Part shown: one piece after another, positions 32,784 through 41,979 of the stretch | How the letters are laid out: the number at the start of each line of letters is the position of its first letter | Position numbering within the stretch: position 1 is the first letter of the stretch | Source of the DNA: an uncultured Sphingobacteriaceae bacterium | GTDB taxonomy: Bacteria; Bacteroidota; Bacteroidia; Sphingobacteriales; Sphingobacteriaceae | Reading direction: 5' to 3' | DNA: 64,000 nt | NCBI GenBank assembly: GCA_946480915.1 | Contig: CAMLLO010000002.1 | Coordinates: 207,406-271,405, forward strand | Notes under the pieces: model-generated | The model's input: the letters and a program-made list of their open reading frames with translations, nothing else | What the model was told of the DNA's origin: nothing | Databases searched by the model: none | Position numbers and translations under genes: made by a program

Positions 32784-33674
32784 ATGATAAATCTTGACTT
32801 CCACAGTCCTGAAGAAGAAATAAATCATCCACTTTTCCGTGAAAAAGGTATCAAAATATATCTAAAGAGAGATGATCTGATCCATCCCTTTATCTCCGGA
32901 AACAAATGGCGGAAGCTAAAATATCTATTGCAAAAAGCAGAAGTTGAGCGCAAAACTCATCTGGTAACTTTCGGAGGCGTGTGGTCTAACCATTTATTGG
33001 CAACTGCATGCGCGGCAGCAAAATTCGGCTTTAAGAGCACTGGAATTGTACGTGGAGAAGACCTAAATACAGACACATTAATATTTTGCAGAATGTTTGG
33101 CATGAGCTTACTTTTTGCCGACAGGGAAAGCTATCGCGATAAGCGAAATCTGTATGATCTACATTTCCAGAATGATTCAACAGCCTTTTTTATCGATGAA
33201 GGTGGTTGCAGCATGGAAGCCGCCAAAGGATGCGCTGACTTAGTAGACGAACTTGAACAAGAATACCAGCATATATTTTGCGCCTGTGGAACAGGCACAA
33301 CCGCCGCCGGTATTATCAACGGCTTATCTGCAAACACAACTTCAACTCTTTTCCATGCAATACCCGTTTTAAAAGGCGACTTTCTAAAAAAGGAAATTAA
33401 CAAATTACTTCTCAGGGCTAGCGAATACGAGTTTCACCCGGATTATCATTTCGGTGGCTACGCGAAAACACAGCCCGAACTTATTCAATTCATCAGCGAT
33501 TTTGCCTCAACAACAGGCATACTTCTCGATCCTGTATATACCGGAAAAATGATGTTTGCCATTTTGGATCTGGCCAAAAACGATCGGTTTTTACACGGTT
33601 CGAAAATCCTGGCAATTCACACCGGTGGACTGTTTGGATTGCTTGGAATGAAAGACAAATTCAGCAAGGACTGA
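32784..33674 (+). CDS. ACC deaminase / D-cysteine desulfhydrase family PLP enzyme
   Basis: A 296-residue fold-type II PLP enzyme. The PLP lysine lies in HPFISGNKWRKLKYLL (about K40); other blocks are LVTFGGVWSNHLLATACAAA, CACGTGTTAAGIINGL (PLP phosphate loop), FGGYAKTQPELIQFI and LDPVYTGKMMFAI, with IHTGGLFG at the end. The family covers 1-aminocyclopropane-1-carboxylate deaminases and D-cysteine desulfhydrases; the length and the shortened N-terminus are typical of the Bacteroidota members, which are usually of unproven specificity. The gene directly follows a terminator and precedes the lysine aminotransferase gene. Confidence 0.85.
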   Translation: MINLDFHSPEEEINHPLFREKGIKIYLKRDDLIHPFISGNKWRKLKYLLQKAEVERKTHLVTFGGVWSNHLLATACAAAKFGFKSTGIVRGEDLNTDTLIFCRMFGMSLLFADRESYRDKRNLYDLHFQNDSTAFFIDEGGCSMEAAKGCADLVDELEQEYQHIFCACGTGTTAAGIINGLSANTTSTLFHAIPVLKGDFLKKEINKLLLRASEYEFHPDYHFGGYAKTQPELIQFISDFASTTGILLDPVYTGKMMFAILDLAKNDRFLHGSKILAIHTGGLFGLLGMKDKFSKD

Positions 33675-33718
33675 CATCTATAAGCGTCCAAATCTTCCTG
33701 ATTGCGCTTCAGAATTAG

Positions 33719-33726
33719 TATTTTTG
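33719..33726 (+). promoter_or_regulatory. -7 promoter box of lysine aminotransferase gene
   Basis: TATTTTTG, exact TAnnTTTG, 15 nt before the ATG at 33742. It covers the in-frame TTG at 33724, which argues against that TTG as start. Confidence 0.45.
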
Positions 33727-33741
33727 ACAAAACAATCTGGT

Positions 33742-35073
33742 ATGTATAAATTATCTGTGGCCCCCGAAAACGTACATGAAGTGTTAGCCAAACACATTCT
33801 TGCTGATGGTTACGACTTAACTTTTGACATGGAAAAAAGTGAGGGCGTCTACATGTACGATTCAAAGCACAAGAGAAATATGCTTGATTTCTTCACGTGT
33901 TTTGCCTCAGTTCCCTTGGGCTATAACCACCCAAAAATGATTGAGGATGAAGTATTCAAAAAGAACTTGCTTTTGGCAGCAATTAGCAACCCTTCAAACT
34001 CAGACATTTACACTCAGCAATATGCTGAGTTTCTGGATACTTTTTCAAAAATTGCAATGCCCGAGTATCTGCCTCATGCCTTTTTTATTTCGGGAGGAGG
34101 ATTGGCAATAGAAAATGCTCTTAAAACGGCAATGGACTGGAAAGTTCAGAAAAATTTCAGAAAAGGGTATACCGAAGAACGTGGCTTCAAAGTTATCCAT
34201 TTTGAAAATGCTTTCCATGGGCGTACAGGTTATACAATGAGCCTGACCAACACACTTCCTGACAAAACTAAATGGTATGCCAAATTTAATTGGCCCAGAG
34301 TATCAACACCTACAATACATTTTCCTTTAACCGATGAAAACTATCAGGATCTTTTAACCCGCGAAGCTTTTTCAATTGAACAAATCAAAACCGCCTTCGC
34401 AGAAAATAAAGACGATGTCTGCGCGATAATTATTGAACCCGTTCAGGCCGAAGGAGGTGATAATCATGTGAGAAGAGAATTTCTGGAGCAGTTAAAAGCT
34501 CTGGCAGATGAAAACGAATGTTTTTTAATTTACGATGAGGTCCAAACGGGAGTTGGCTTATCAGGCAAGTTTTGGTGTCACGAACATTTTGGCGAAAACG
34601 CCCGTCCGGATATACTTGCCTTTGGAAAAAAAATGCAGGTCTGTGGAATTCTTGCAGGCAAAAAAGTCGATGAAATTGAGACAAATGTTTTCAATGTACC
34701 ATCACGCTTAAACTCAACCTGGGGCGGAAATCTTACTGATATGGTAAGAGCTTCAAAAATTCTTCAGATAATTAAGGAAGAAAACTTAATTGAGAACGCC
34801 ACCGTAACGGGTCGCTACTTACAAACCTGTTTAAAAGATATCTCCGAAAAATATTCCACAGTTTCTAACGTGCGAGGATTGGGTTTACTTACAGCCTTCG
34901 ATTTTCCGGATAAAACAATGCGTGATAAATTTATATCCAATGGATTCGATAACAGCGTATTATTTCTTGGCTGTGGCAATTCATCCATACGCTTTCGGCC
35001 GGCACTTACCATGAAACCAGAGCATATTGATGCAGGAATCGAAGTAATGGACCGAATATTGCGCTTTTTGTAA
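33742..35073 (+). CDS. lat: L-lysine 6-transaminase
   Basis: A 443-residue class III aminotransferase transferring the epsilon-amino group of L-lysine to 2-oxoglutarate, giving allysine and glutamate. The N-terminus VHEVLAKHILADGYDLTFDMEKSEGVYMYD is characteristic of the Lat subfamily. Further blocks: FASVPLGYNHPKM, FFISGGGLAIENALKTAMDWK, FHGRTGYTMSLTNT, IIIEPVQAEGGDNHVR, LIYDEVQTGVGLSGK and DILAFGKKMQVCG with the PLP lysine. I chose ATG 33742 because the longer TTG start lies inside the promoter box. It serves lysine catabolism or pipecolate formation. Confidence 0.92.
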   Translation: MYKLSVAPENVHEVLAKHILADGYDLTFDMEKSEGVYMYDSKHKRNMLDFFTCFASVPLGYNHPKMIEDEVFKKNLLLAAISNPSNSDIYTQQYAEFLDTFSKIAMPEYLPHAFFISGGGLAIENALKTAMDWKVQKNFRKGYTEERGFKVIHFENAFHGRTGYTMSLTNTLPDKTKWYAKFNWPRVSTPTIHFPLTDENYQDLLTREAFSIEQIKTAFAENKDDVCAIIIEPVQAEGGDNHVRREFLEQLKALADENECFLIYDEVQTGVGLSGKFWCHEHFGENARPDILAFGKKMQVCGILAGKKVDEIETNVFNVPSRLNSTWGGNLTDMVRASKILQIIKEENLIENATVTGRYLQTCLKDISEKYSTVSNVRGLGLLTAFDFPDKTMRDKFISNGFDNSVLFLGCGNSSIRFRPALTMKPEHIDAGIEVMDRILRFL

Positions 35074-35074
35074 T

Positions 35075-35794
35075 TTACTTAAGTTGAAACAGATCTTCCA
35101 CCCCGAGTAGCTTGGTAGAAGTAAAGCCTTCCGCAAAAGTAGCACCAATTGCTTTGCCAAATTCCCGGGCCCTGGCCTCAATTACTTTAACAAAATTCGG
35201 ATTTGAAATATATGTTTCGTGTTCCTCTTTCGCTTCCGGATTATAGAACTGAGTTTTAAAAGCTCTGATTGATGCCATTTTAACATCCCAAAAGTCAGAA
35301 ATATCAATTAATACATCTGGTTTTAAATAGGCATCCTGAATATACTGTAAAACAAGTTTAGGTCGCCAAGCACTTTGCTGATTGCCATTCAATTCTGTGA
35401 TTATTTTGGGTAAACCTGCCAGAAAAGCAGCATCATGTAACAGCAAACCTCCTTTTCCGTGGTCTGGATGGCGGTCATGTGCCGCATTTATAAGGATTAT
35501 TTCGGGCTGATACTGTCTTATTTTCTGAATAATAAGCAAACGATGCTCTTCATCATTCAAAAAAAAGCCGTCGCGCATTCCTAAATTCTCTCGAACATCC
35601 AGATTTAAAATCGCGGTAGAATCTTTTGCCTCCTCATCTCTGGTTTCAGCTGTACCTCTCGATCCTAATTCGCCTCGGGTTAAATCGATGATACCTATTT
35701 TTTTACCTAATGCTTTATGTTTTAAAAGAGTGCCAGAACAACTTAATTCTGCATCATCAGGATGCGCTGCAAAAGCCAAAATATCTATTTTCAT
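35075..35794 (-). CDS. bshB1: Bacillithiol biosynthesis deacetylase BshB1
   Basis: A 239-residue LmbE-fold zinc deacetylase that removes acetyl from GlcNAc-malate in the second step of bacillithiol synthesis. The N-terminus ILAFAAHPDDAELSCSGTL carries the zinc motif AHPDDAE (residues 9-15); LTRGELGSRGTAETRDEE is the BshB1-type substrate loop and HDRHPDHGKG supplies the third zinc ligand. The other two bacillithiol genes (bshA, bshC) are not in the window. It is convergent with lat, one base apart. The organism probably uses bacillithiol as its low-molecular-weight thiol. Confidence 0.92.
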   Translation of the reverse strand: MKIDILAFAAHPDDAELSCSGTLLKHKALGKKIGIIDLTRGELGSRGTAETRDEEAKDSTAILNLDVRENLGMRDGFFLNDEEHRLLIIQKIRQYQPEIILINAAHDRHPDHGKGGLLLHDAAFLAGLPKIITELNGNQQSAWRPKLVLQYIQDAYLKPDVLIDISDFWDVKMASIRAFKTQFYNPEAKEEHETYISNPNFVKVIEARAREFGKAIGATFAEGFTSTKLLGVEDLFQLK

Positions 35795-35853
35795 TCAATA
35801 AGTTTAATAAGGGGATGATGGATTCATTGAAAAATCAGAAGAATAAACAACAA

Positions 35854-36456
35854 TTAATTATAACCCGCTGTTTGAATAATTGTCTCAATATCGCGCTCTT
35901 CCTGAGCATTGTATTGATGTTTTAAATTATGACCAGACACCCTGGCGATTGACTGGTAAAGAAATGCTGTAACACCACCTTTAAGTTCTCTGACTAAATC
36001 GTAAGTACTCTTACCAGTCTCGCGATCGATTAGTTTTATAAGTATTTCTCCCTGATAAATTGACATGTTTTTAACCTCGCGATTAAACATATCTTTTATT
36101 TCTTTATCGCAAGCCTTCACAAGCAGCCTCTGTTCACGCTTATTTGTTGTTATTGCCAAATCCTGATTAAGTTTGGTATATCTATTGCGGGCAAACATAG
36201 CATAAGGCAGCACTTTAAGAACATTATATTTTAAGCGGTCGTATTGAAATCTTGCTTCCGGGGTTCGAAAGATTCTGGTGGTCTTGATAGTAACATCAGC
36301 AAGGGGGATCCAGGGGATCATTGTTCCATCAATATCGCGGGTAGCATATACCTTTATTGTGTCATTCTTACCTTGTACCATGCCAGAATTATTCTCCTGG
36401 GCAAAAGAATAAGTGAATAATACACATAAAAAAAAGGCAAGACTAAAAATTTTCAT
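35854..36456 (-). CDS. DUF4294-type exported hypothetical protein
   Basis: A 200-residue exported protein with signal peptide (MKIFSLAFFLCVLFTYSFAQ). The core IPWIPLADVTIKTTRIF, followed by RFQYDRLKYNVLKVLPYAMFARNRY and IYQGEILIKLIDRETGKSTYDLVRELKGGVTAFLYQSIARV, matches what I remember of DUF4294, found widely in Bacteroidota and of unknown function. The many Arg/Lys/Tyr residues and predicted helices suggest a periplasmic binding role. It is divergent from relA/spoT; a TATTTTTG box lies 15 nt upstream. Confidence 0.78.
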   Translation of the reverse strand: MKIFSLAFFLCVLFTYSFAQENNSGMVQGKNDTIKVYATRDIDGTMIPWIPLADVTIKTTRIFRTPEARFQYDRLKYNVLKVLPYAMFARNRYTKLNQDLAITTNKREQRLLVKACDKEIKDMFNREVKNMSIYQGEILIKLIDRETGKSTYDLVRELKGGVTAFLYQSIARVSGHNLKHQYNAQEERDIETIIQTAGYN

Positions 36457-36471
36457 ACTTTAGGGAGTGCA

Positions 36472-36479
36472 CAAAAATA
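36472..36479 (-). promoter_or_regulatory. -7 promoter box of DUF4294 gene
   Basis: TATTTTTG on the minus strand (exact TAnnTTTG), 15 nt upstream of the start at 36456. No clear -33 TTG. Confidence 0.42.
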
Positions 36480-36577
36480 CACCTTATTTCGTTTATATTT
36501 AATATCCAATATACGAAATAGTAACCCAATAAGTATTAAAGAGGACAAAATTTTGACAGAACGTTTCGGATTTGAGT

Positions 36578-38809
36578 ATGAATGAGTTAGTAATTGATCT
36601 GGAAGCCGAGAAAGCGGAAATACTTAAACGATACCGTGCCTTACTTAAAGCTTGTAAGTCTACTTTACAAAGAGGTGATAAGCGCTTAATAAGGCAGGCA
36701 TTCGATATGGCACTAGATAGTCATAAAGATATGCGCCGTAAATCCGGCGAACCATATATTTATCATCCCATCGCGGTAGCCCAAATTGCTGCAGAAGAAA
36801 TTGGTTTGGGTACTACTTCGATAGTTTGTGCATTATTGCACGATGTTGTCGAGGATACCGCCATTACGCTCGAAGATATTGAGAGGGAATTTGGGAAGAA
36901 AGTAGCTAAAATAATAGATGGTTTAACTAAAATATCGGGAGTTTTTGATACCAACAGCTCCTTACAAGCAGAAAACTTCAGAAAAATGCTTCTTACCCTG
37001 GCAGACGATGTCAGGGTGATTTTAATTAAGCTCGCCGACCGCTTACATAATATGCGGACGATGGATTTTATGCCCAGAGATAAACAGATGAAAATCTCAT
37101 CCGAAACCATTTATCTCTATGCTCCACTTGCCCATCGCCTGGGTTTATATGCGATGAAGTCCGAACTGGAAGATCTTTCCATGAAATACATGGAATCGGA
37201 AACGTACAAATTCATCGCGAAAAAGCTCAATGAGAAAAAGGCAGAACGTGAGCAATATGTTAAAGCGTTCGTTGAACCGATAAAGGAAATTCTCGAAGAA
37301 CAGGGTTTGACAGCAGAAGTGTATGGCCGACCGAAATCTATTCACTCGATTTGGAATAAAATGCGCACTAAAGGCATTCCTTTCGAAGAGGTGTACGATC
37401 TTTTTGCCATCCGGATAATTTTAGACAGTAAGCCGGAAACTGAAAAAGCTGACTGCTGGAAAGCATACTCAATCGTAACTGATCTATACCGGCCTAATCC
37501 AGACAGGTTGCGTGACTGGATTTCTTCACCCCGGGCCAACGGCTACGAATCATTGCATACAACAGTTATGGGTCCGAAAGGACAATGGGTCGAAGTCCAG
37601 ATCAGAACCACACGAATGAACGAAATTGCTGAGAAAGGTTTTGCAGCCCACTGGAAATATAAAGAGTCATCCTCCGACAGCGGTTTGGATTTATGGATAC
37701 AAAAGGTTCGTGAACTTTTAAGCAATCCTGAATCAAATGCACTCGATTTTCTGGATGACTTTAAGATGAACCTCTTTTCTGATGAGATTTTCATTTTTAC
37801 ACCAAAAGGTGCATTAAAGCAACTTCCTGCGGAAGCAACTGCGCTCGATTTTGCGTTTGATATCCACTCGGATATCGGAGCCAGATGTATTGGCGCAAAA
37901 GTTAATCACAAACTCGTACCGCTTTCGCATAAGCTTCAAAACGGGGATCAGGTTGAGATCATCACGTCCAGCAAGCAAACCCCTAAAGAAGACTGGTTGA
38001 ACTTTGTCGTAACAGCAAAGGCAAAATCAAAAATAAAATCAAGTCTTAAGGAAGAAAAGCGGAGAATTGCTGATGAAGGGAAAGAAATTCTGGAACGGAA
38101 ACTTAAATCGCTTAAAATAACCTACAATACCGATAACATCAATAAAATAACTTATTATTTCAAATACCCGTCTCCATTAGATCTGTTTTTTAATGTTGCT
38201 ACCGGCGTAATTGATTTAAAAGATTTGAAGCAATTTCAAACATCGGAGAAAACGGTTGAACAACGGTCGCCCGAAAAAATTGAAGCGCACCAGATTGAGG
38301 GAATTATTAATAAGGTTAAATCTAAAGACAGTAATACCTTACTTATCGGTGAAGACTTACAAAAAATTGACTACAAATTATCAACTTGCTGTAATCCTAT
38401 TCCGGGAGATGATGTATTTGGTTTTATTACGATTAACGATGGAATTAAAATTCATCGCACAAACTGTCCGAACGCAGCCAAATTAATGGCGAACTACGGA
38501 TACAGAATAGTCAAAGCTAAATGGACATCCCAGAAAGAACTTGCGTTTTTAACCGGATTGCGTATCACCGGAATTGATGATGTGGGACTGATTAATAAGC
38601 TAACTACGGTAATCTCTAATGATTTTAAAGTTAACATGCGCTCTATAACTGTAGATAGCAATGAAGGCATTTTTGAAGGATCAATAATGGTCTATGTGAA
38701 CGATACCCAACATTTGGACAATCTGATTAAAAAACTCAGACAGGTAAAAGGTGTAACGGCCGTAACCCGATTTGACTCAGAACATCAAAATATTGACTTG
38801 GCTTCATAA
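36578..38809 (+). CDS. Bifunctional (p)ppGpp synthetase/hydrolase RelA/SpoT
   Basis: A 743-residue Rsh enzyme of the stringent response. HD hydrolase domain at about residues 45-200, with YHPIAVAQIAAEEIG and LLHDVVEDTAI (HDxxED intact, so hydrolase is probably active). Synthetase domain at about 235-360, with YGRPKSIHSIWNKM, VYDLFAIRIIL and YESLHTTVMGPKGQWVEVQIRT. TGS domain at about 400-465 (IFIFTPKGALKQLPA). A zinc-finger-like/CC segment (STCCNPIPGDDVFGF) and a C-terminal ACT domain (about 660-740) complete it. I chose ATG 36578; the TTG at 36572 adds two residues. Stands alone with its own upstream region. Confidence 0.96.
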   Translation: MNELVIDLEAEKAEILKRYRALLKACKSTLQRGDKRLIRQAFDMALDSHKDMRRKSGEPYIYHPIAVAQIAAEEIGLGTTSIVCALLHDVVEDTAITLEDIEREFGKKVAKIIDGLTKISGVFDTNSSLQAENFRKMLLTLADDVRVILIKLADRLHNMRTMDFMPRDKQMKISSETIYLYAPLAHRLGLYAMKSELEDLSMKYMESETYKFIAKKLNEKKAEREQYVKAFVEPIKEILEEQGLTAEVYGRPKSIHSIWNKMRTKGIPFEEVYDLFAIRIILDSKPETEKADCWKAYSIVTDLYRPNPDRLRDWISSPRANGYESLHTTVMGPKGQWVEVQIRTTRMNEIAEKGFAAHWKYKESSSDSGLDLWIQKVRELLSNPESNALDFLDDFKMNLFSDEIFIFTPKGALKQLPAEATALDFAFDIHSDIGARCIGAKVNHKLVPLSHKLQNGDQVEIITSSKQTPKEDWLNFVVTAKAKSKIKSSLKEEKRRIADEGKEILERKLKSLKITYNTDNINKITYYFKYPSPLDLFFNVATGVIDLKDLKQFQTSEKTVEQRSPEKIEAHQIEGIINKVKSKDSNTLLIGEDLQKIDYKLSTCCNPIPGDDVFGFITINDGIKIHRTNCPNAAKLMANYGYRIVKAKWTSQKELAFLTGLRITGIDDVGLINKLTTVISNDFKVNMRSITVDSNEGIFEGSIMVYVNDTQHLDNLIKKLRQVKGVTAVTRFDSEHQNIDLAS

Positions 38810-38836
38810 AACTTTTAAGATTCTTATTTTTTTGGA

Positions 38837-38844
38837 TAAATTTG
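38837..38844 (+). promoter_or_regulatory. -7 promoter box of fur-purA-pabB operon
   Basis: TAAATTTG, exact TAnnTTTG, 19 nt before the fur-like ATG; a TTA at the -33 distance (N19) is a weak match to TTG. Confidence 0.5.
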
Positions 38845-38863
38845 AGCGCTGTTAAAGCAAACT

Positions 38864-39337
38864 ATGCCTGCACAAGAAACTATAGCACTTGTAAAAAAGA
38901 TTTTTGAGGCTTACCTCGAAAATAAAAACTTAAGAAAGACGCCCGAACGTTTTGCTATACTGGAAGAGATATATTCACGTAGCGACCATTTCGATGTAGA
39001 ATCACTTTATATTCACATGAAAAATAAAAAATATCGTGTGAGTAGGGCGACCGTATATAACACATTAGAATTATTGGTCTCTTGTGATTTAGTTACCAAA
39101 CATCAATTTGGTAAAAACATGGCTCAGTTTGAAAAATCATATGGATACAAGCAACATGACCATATTATTTGCATCGACTGTGGCAAAGTTGTTGAGTTTT
39201 GCGATCCCCGAATTGGCCAGATACAATCCATGATGGGCGATCTGCTTAAATTCGACATCAAACACCACTCTTTAAATCTTTACGGTAACTGTGCAAAATT
39301 AAAAGAAGGTTTCTGTGAATCTTATTCAAAAAATTAA
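38864..39337 (+). CDS. Fur family transcriptional regulator
   Basis: A 157-residue metal- or peroxide-responsive repressor. The winged-helix DNA-binding domain covers about residues 8-90 ([49 protein letters not shown]). The dimerisation domain has [17 protein letters not shown], with the His-Asp-His metal site and a CxxC-like IDC...C pair; a further His cluster (KHHSLNLYG) and Cys ([11 protein letters not shown]) follow. It could be Fur, Zur or PerR type; the residues do not settle which. It heads a three-gene unit with purA (16-nt gap) and pabB, which suggests co-transcription rather than a shared function. Confidence 0.92.
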   Translation: MPAQETIALVKKIFEAYLENKNLRKTPERFAILEEIYSRSDHFDVESLYIHMKNKKYRVSRATVYNTLELLVSCDLVTKHQFGKNMAQFEKSYGYKQHDHIICIDCGKVVEFCDPRIGQIQSMMGDLLKFDIKHHSLNLYGNCAKLKEGFCESYSKN

Positions 39338-39353
39338 TTCCAAAATAATTTAA

Positions 39354-40628
39354 ATGGCTGTTGATGTACTCTTAGGCCTCCAATGGGGCGATGAAGGAAA
39401 AGGAAAAATTGTTGATGTTCTAAGTCCGAAATATGATTTAATTGCGCGCTTTCAAGGGGGACCCAATGCTGGTCATACACTTGAATTTGACAATCAAAAA
39501 TATGTCTTAAACACCATTCCTTCCGGGATTTTCAATGAAAAAACCATGAACCTGATTGGTAATGGTGTAGTAATCGATCCTATTATCCTTAAACGGGAAC
39601 TGGAAAATCTTAAAAAAAGTGGATTTGATCCGGTAGCAGCTAAAAAACTTGTTATTGCACGTAAGGCTCACCTAATTCTTCCAACACACCAATTACTTGA
39701 TGCTGCCTCTGAGAGCAAAATGGGTGATGGCAAAATTGGTTCAACCTTAAAAGGGATCGGACCAACATATATGGACAAAACCGGCCGTAACGGCGTTAGA
39801 GTCGGCGATACCATGTTACCTGATTTCAAAGAAAAATATAACAAACTAGTTAATAAGCATAAATCAATTCTTTCACACTACGGTGAAATTCCTGACTTTT
39901 CTGAAAAGGAAGCGGCGTTTTTCGAAGCGATAGAATACCTGAAAAATATTCCACAGGTTGATAGCGAGCATTATGTTAATCAATACCTGAACATGGGTAA
40001 AAGTGTATTAGCAGAAGGCGCTCAAGGCGCTATGCTGGATGTAGACTTTGGATCCTACCCTTTCGTAACCTCTTCTAACACAACTGCTGCAGGTGCCTGT
40101 ACAGGTTTAGGTATTGCCCCATCCAAAATAGGTTCCGTTATCGGAATTTTTAAGGCCTATTGTACTCGCGTTGGTGGTGGTCCCTTCCCTACCGAACTGC
40201 ATGATGAAACCGGTGAGGAACTTCGTAAAACAGGTCATGAATTTGGCGCTACTACAGGTCGTCCGCGTCGTTGTGGATGGATTGACCTTCCGGCCCTCAA
40301 ATATGCTGTTATGCTTAATGGAGTTACCGAGTTGGTAATGACAAAAGCTGATGTATTGAGCGGTTTCGATAAGATTTATGCTTGTACTCATTATGAATAT
40401 AACGGCGAAACTATCGATTACATGCCTTATGATATTTGTTCTATCGAGCCCAAACCTATTTTTAAAGAAATTGAGGGCTGGAACGAGGATTTAACAGGTA
40501 TTAAAAACATTGCAGAAATCCCTGAAAAGCTAATGGCTTACGTTAAATATTTAGAATCTGAAATTGGAGTACCTGTAAAATATCTTTCAGTTGGACCAGA
40601 CCGGGTTCAGACTCTAATTTTGTACTAG
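39354..40628 (+). CDS. purA: Adenylosuccinate synthase
   Basis: A 424-residue GTP-dependent ligase joining IMP and aspartate in AMP synthesis. GTP-binding WGDEGKGK at residues 11-18 with catalytic Asp13; GGPNAGHT carries the catalytic His. Other family blocks: GNGVVIDP, GSTLKGIGPTYMDK, LAEGAQGAMLDVDFGSYPFVTSSNTTAAG, GAFG-like IGIFKAYCTRVGGGPFPTE and FGATTGRPRRCGWIDLPALKYA, with KADVLSGFD for guanine. Full length; second gene of the fur operon. Confidence 0.98.
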   Translation: MAVDVLLGLQWGDEGKGKIVDVLSPKYDLIARFQGGPNAGHTLEFDNQKYVLNTIPSGIFNEKTMNLIGNGVVIDPIILKRELENLKKSGFDPVAAKKLVIARKAHLILPTHQLLDAASESKMGDGKIGSTLKGIGPTYMDKTGRNGVRVGDTMLPDFKEKYNKLVNKHKSILSHYGEIPDFSEKEAAFFEAIEYLKNIPQVDSEHYVNQYLNMGKSVLAEGAQGAMLDVDFGSYPFVTSSNTTAAGACTGLGIAPSKIGSVIGIFKAYCTRVGGGPFPTELHDETGEELRKTGHEFGATTGRPRRCGWIDLPALKYAVMLNGVTELVMTKADVLSGFDKIYACTHYEYNGETIDYMPYDICSIEPKPIFKEIEGWNEDLTGIKNIAEIPEKLMAYVKYLESEIGVPVKYLSVGPDRVQTLILY

Positions 40629-40646
40629 AACAATATTTTTTCCGGC

Positions 40647-41915
40647 ATGGAAACTCATACCCCGGAAGATTTAAATCTTTTCAAACAAAAAGCATTACAA
40701 TGGGCTGCCTCTTTCGAGACAGCCTGTTATTTTGACTCCAACGGATATGCGGATCCGTATTCTGCCTTTGATATATTAATTGCCGCCGGGTCGACTTTAG
40801 AACTAAAGGAAAATTCGGGTGATGCTTTTCATAAGCTTGGTCTGACTTTAGAAAACAATAAAGACTGGCTACTCGGCTTTCTTGGCTACGATCTCAAAAA
40901 TGAAACCGAAAGGCTAAACTCATCAAAGCCCGACCATCTCAATTTTCCTGAATTGTATTTTTTCAAACCTTTGCATTTGATTTTGATTAAACAAGGCGAG
41001 GTAAGCATCTGTTCGCCTGACAAAAGGAAGATCTGTATAGAGATAGAGAAAACACGGCCCGATGAGCTAAAGTTTAGGTTTCAGGGAAGTATAGGAAGCA
41101 GGTTCTCGTCCGTTGAATATAAAGAGACCGTCTTAAAACTTCAGGAACATATTCGCCGCGGAGATATTTATGAGGCTAATTTCTGTCAGGAATTCTATTC
41201 TGAAAGCTGTAGCATCAATCCTCTAAGTGCCTTTATAGCTCTTAACAGCATCTCTCCCACACCTTTTGCCACCTTTTTTAAGCATCAAGGCAACTATATT
41301 ATCAGCGCTACACCCGAACGCTTTTTAAGCAAACGGAAAGACAAGCTTATATCGCAACCCATTAAAGGAACAGTAAAAAGAGGTATCAATCCCGATGAGG
41401 ATGAGCAGTTAAAACAGTCTCTAAAAAACAACATCAAAGAACGATCAGAAAATGTTATGATCGTAGATCTTGTTCGAAATGACCTGACAAAATGCGCAGT
41501 GCCTGGAACCGTAGAAGTTGAAGAACTTTTCGGCATTTATTCTTTTGAACAGGTACATCAAATGATTTCGACAATAATCTGCCGGGCAAATCCTAAAATG
41601 AACAATTCTGAGATTATAAAATCCGTTTTCCCGATGGGTTCGATGACAGGTGCTCCAAAAATTTCGGCGATGGAGCTAATTGAAAAATACGAACGTACGA
41701 AACGAGGCGTATTTTCTGGCGCTATAGGCTATTTTGCACCAGATGGCGACTTTGACTTCAACGTGGTCATCAGAACCCTTTTATACAATTCGGAAAAAAA
41801 ATATCTGTCGTTCCAGGTGGGAAGTGCAATCACTTTCGCTTCCGATCCTGATAAAGAGTATGAAGAATGTTTGGTAAAAGCAGAAGCTATTCGAAGAGTT
41901 TTATCAGATAGTTAG
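40647..41915 (+). CDS. pabB: Aminodeoxychorismate synthase component I (PabB)
   Basis: A 422-residue chorismate-utilising enzyme that makes 4-amino-4-deoxychorismate for folate. The motif PIKGT (Lys240) distinguishes PabB from anthranilate synthase, which has PIAGT; the Lys forms the intermediate adduct. Other conserved blocks: QEHIRRGDIYEANFCQEF, LVRNDLTKCAVPGTVEVEELFGIYSFEQVHQMIST, FPMGSMTGAPKISAMELIEKYE and FSGAIGYFAPDGDFDFNVVIRTL. The N-terminus is shorter than in trpE. No glutaminase (PabA) is adjacent; a class IV aminotransferase at 29578 could supply the lyase step. Third gene of the fur-purA operon (18-nt gap). Confidence 0.9.
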   Translation: METHTPEDLNLFKQKALQWAASFETACYFDSNGYADPYSAFDILIAAGSTLELKENSGDAFHKLGLTLENNKDWLLGFLGYDLKNETERLNSSKPDHLNFPELYFFKPLHLILIKQGEVSICSPDKRKICIEIEKTRPDELKFRFQGSIGSRFSSVEYKETVLKLQEHIRRGDIYEANFCQEFYSESCSINPLSAFIALNSISPTPFATFFKHQGNYIISATPERFLSKRKDKLISQPIKGTVKRGINPDEDEQLKQSLKNNIKERSENVMIVDLVRNDLTKCAVPGTVEVEELFGIYSFEQVHQMISTIICRANPKMNNSEIIKSVFPMGSMTGAPKISAMELIEKYERTKRGVFSGAIGYFAPDGDFDFNVVIRTLLYNSEKKYLSFQVGSAITFASDPDKEYEECLVKAEAIRRVLSDS

Positions 41916-41933
41916 TGTTTTTCTGTAAAAAAA

Positions 41934-41977
41934 CCTGAAAAGATCAGGAAAATCCTAACCTTTTCAGGCATTATTTT
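41934..41977. terminator. Bidirectional terminator
   Basis: Stem CCTGAAAAG / CTTTTCAGG (9 bp, 17-nt loop) flanked by AAAAAAA upstream and ATTATTTT downstream, between convergent pabB and the M48 protease gene. Confidence 0.65.
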
Positions 41978-41979
41978 AA

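Noticed and set aside
33724..33741. TTG start for the lysine aminotransferase
   Set aside because: It lies inside the TATTTTTG promoter box, and family similarity begins after ATG 33742.
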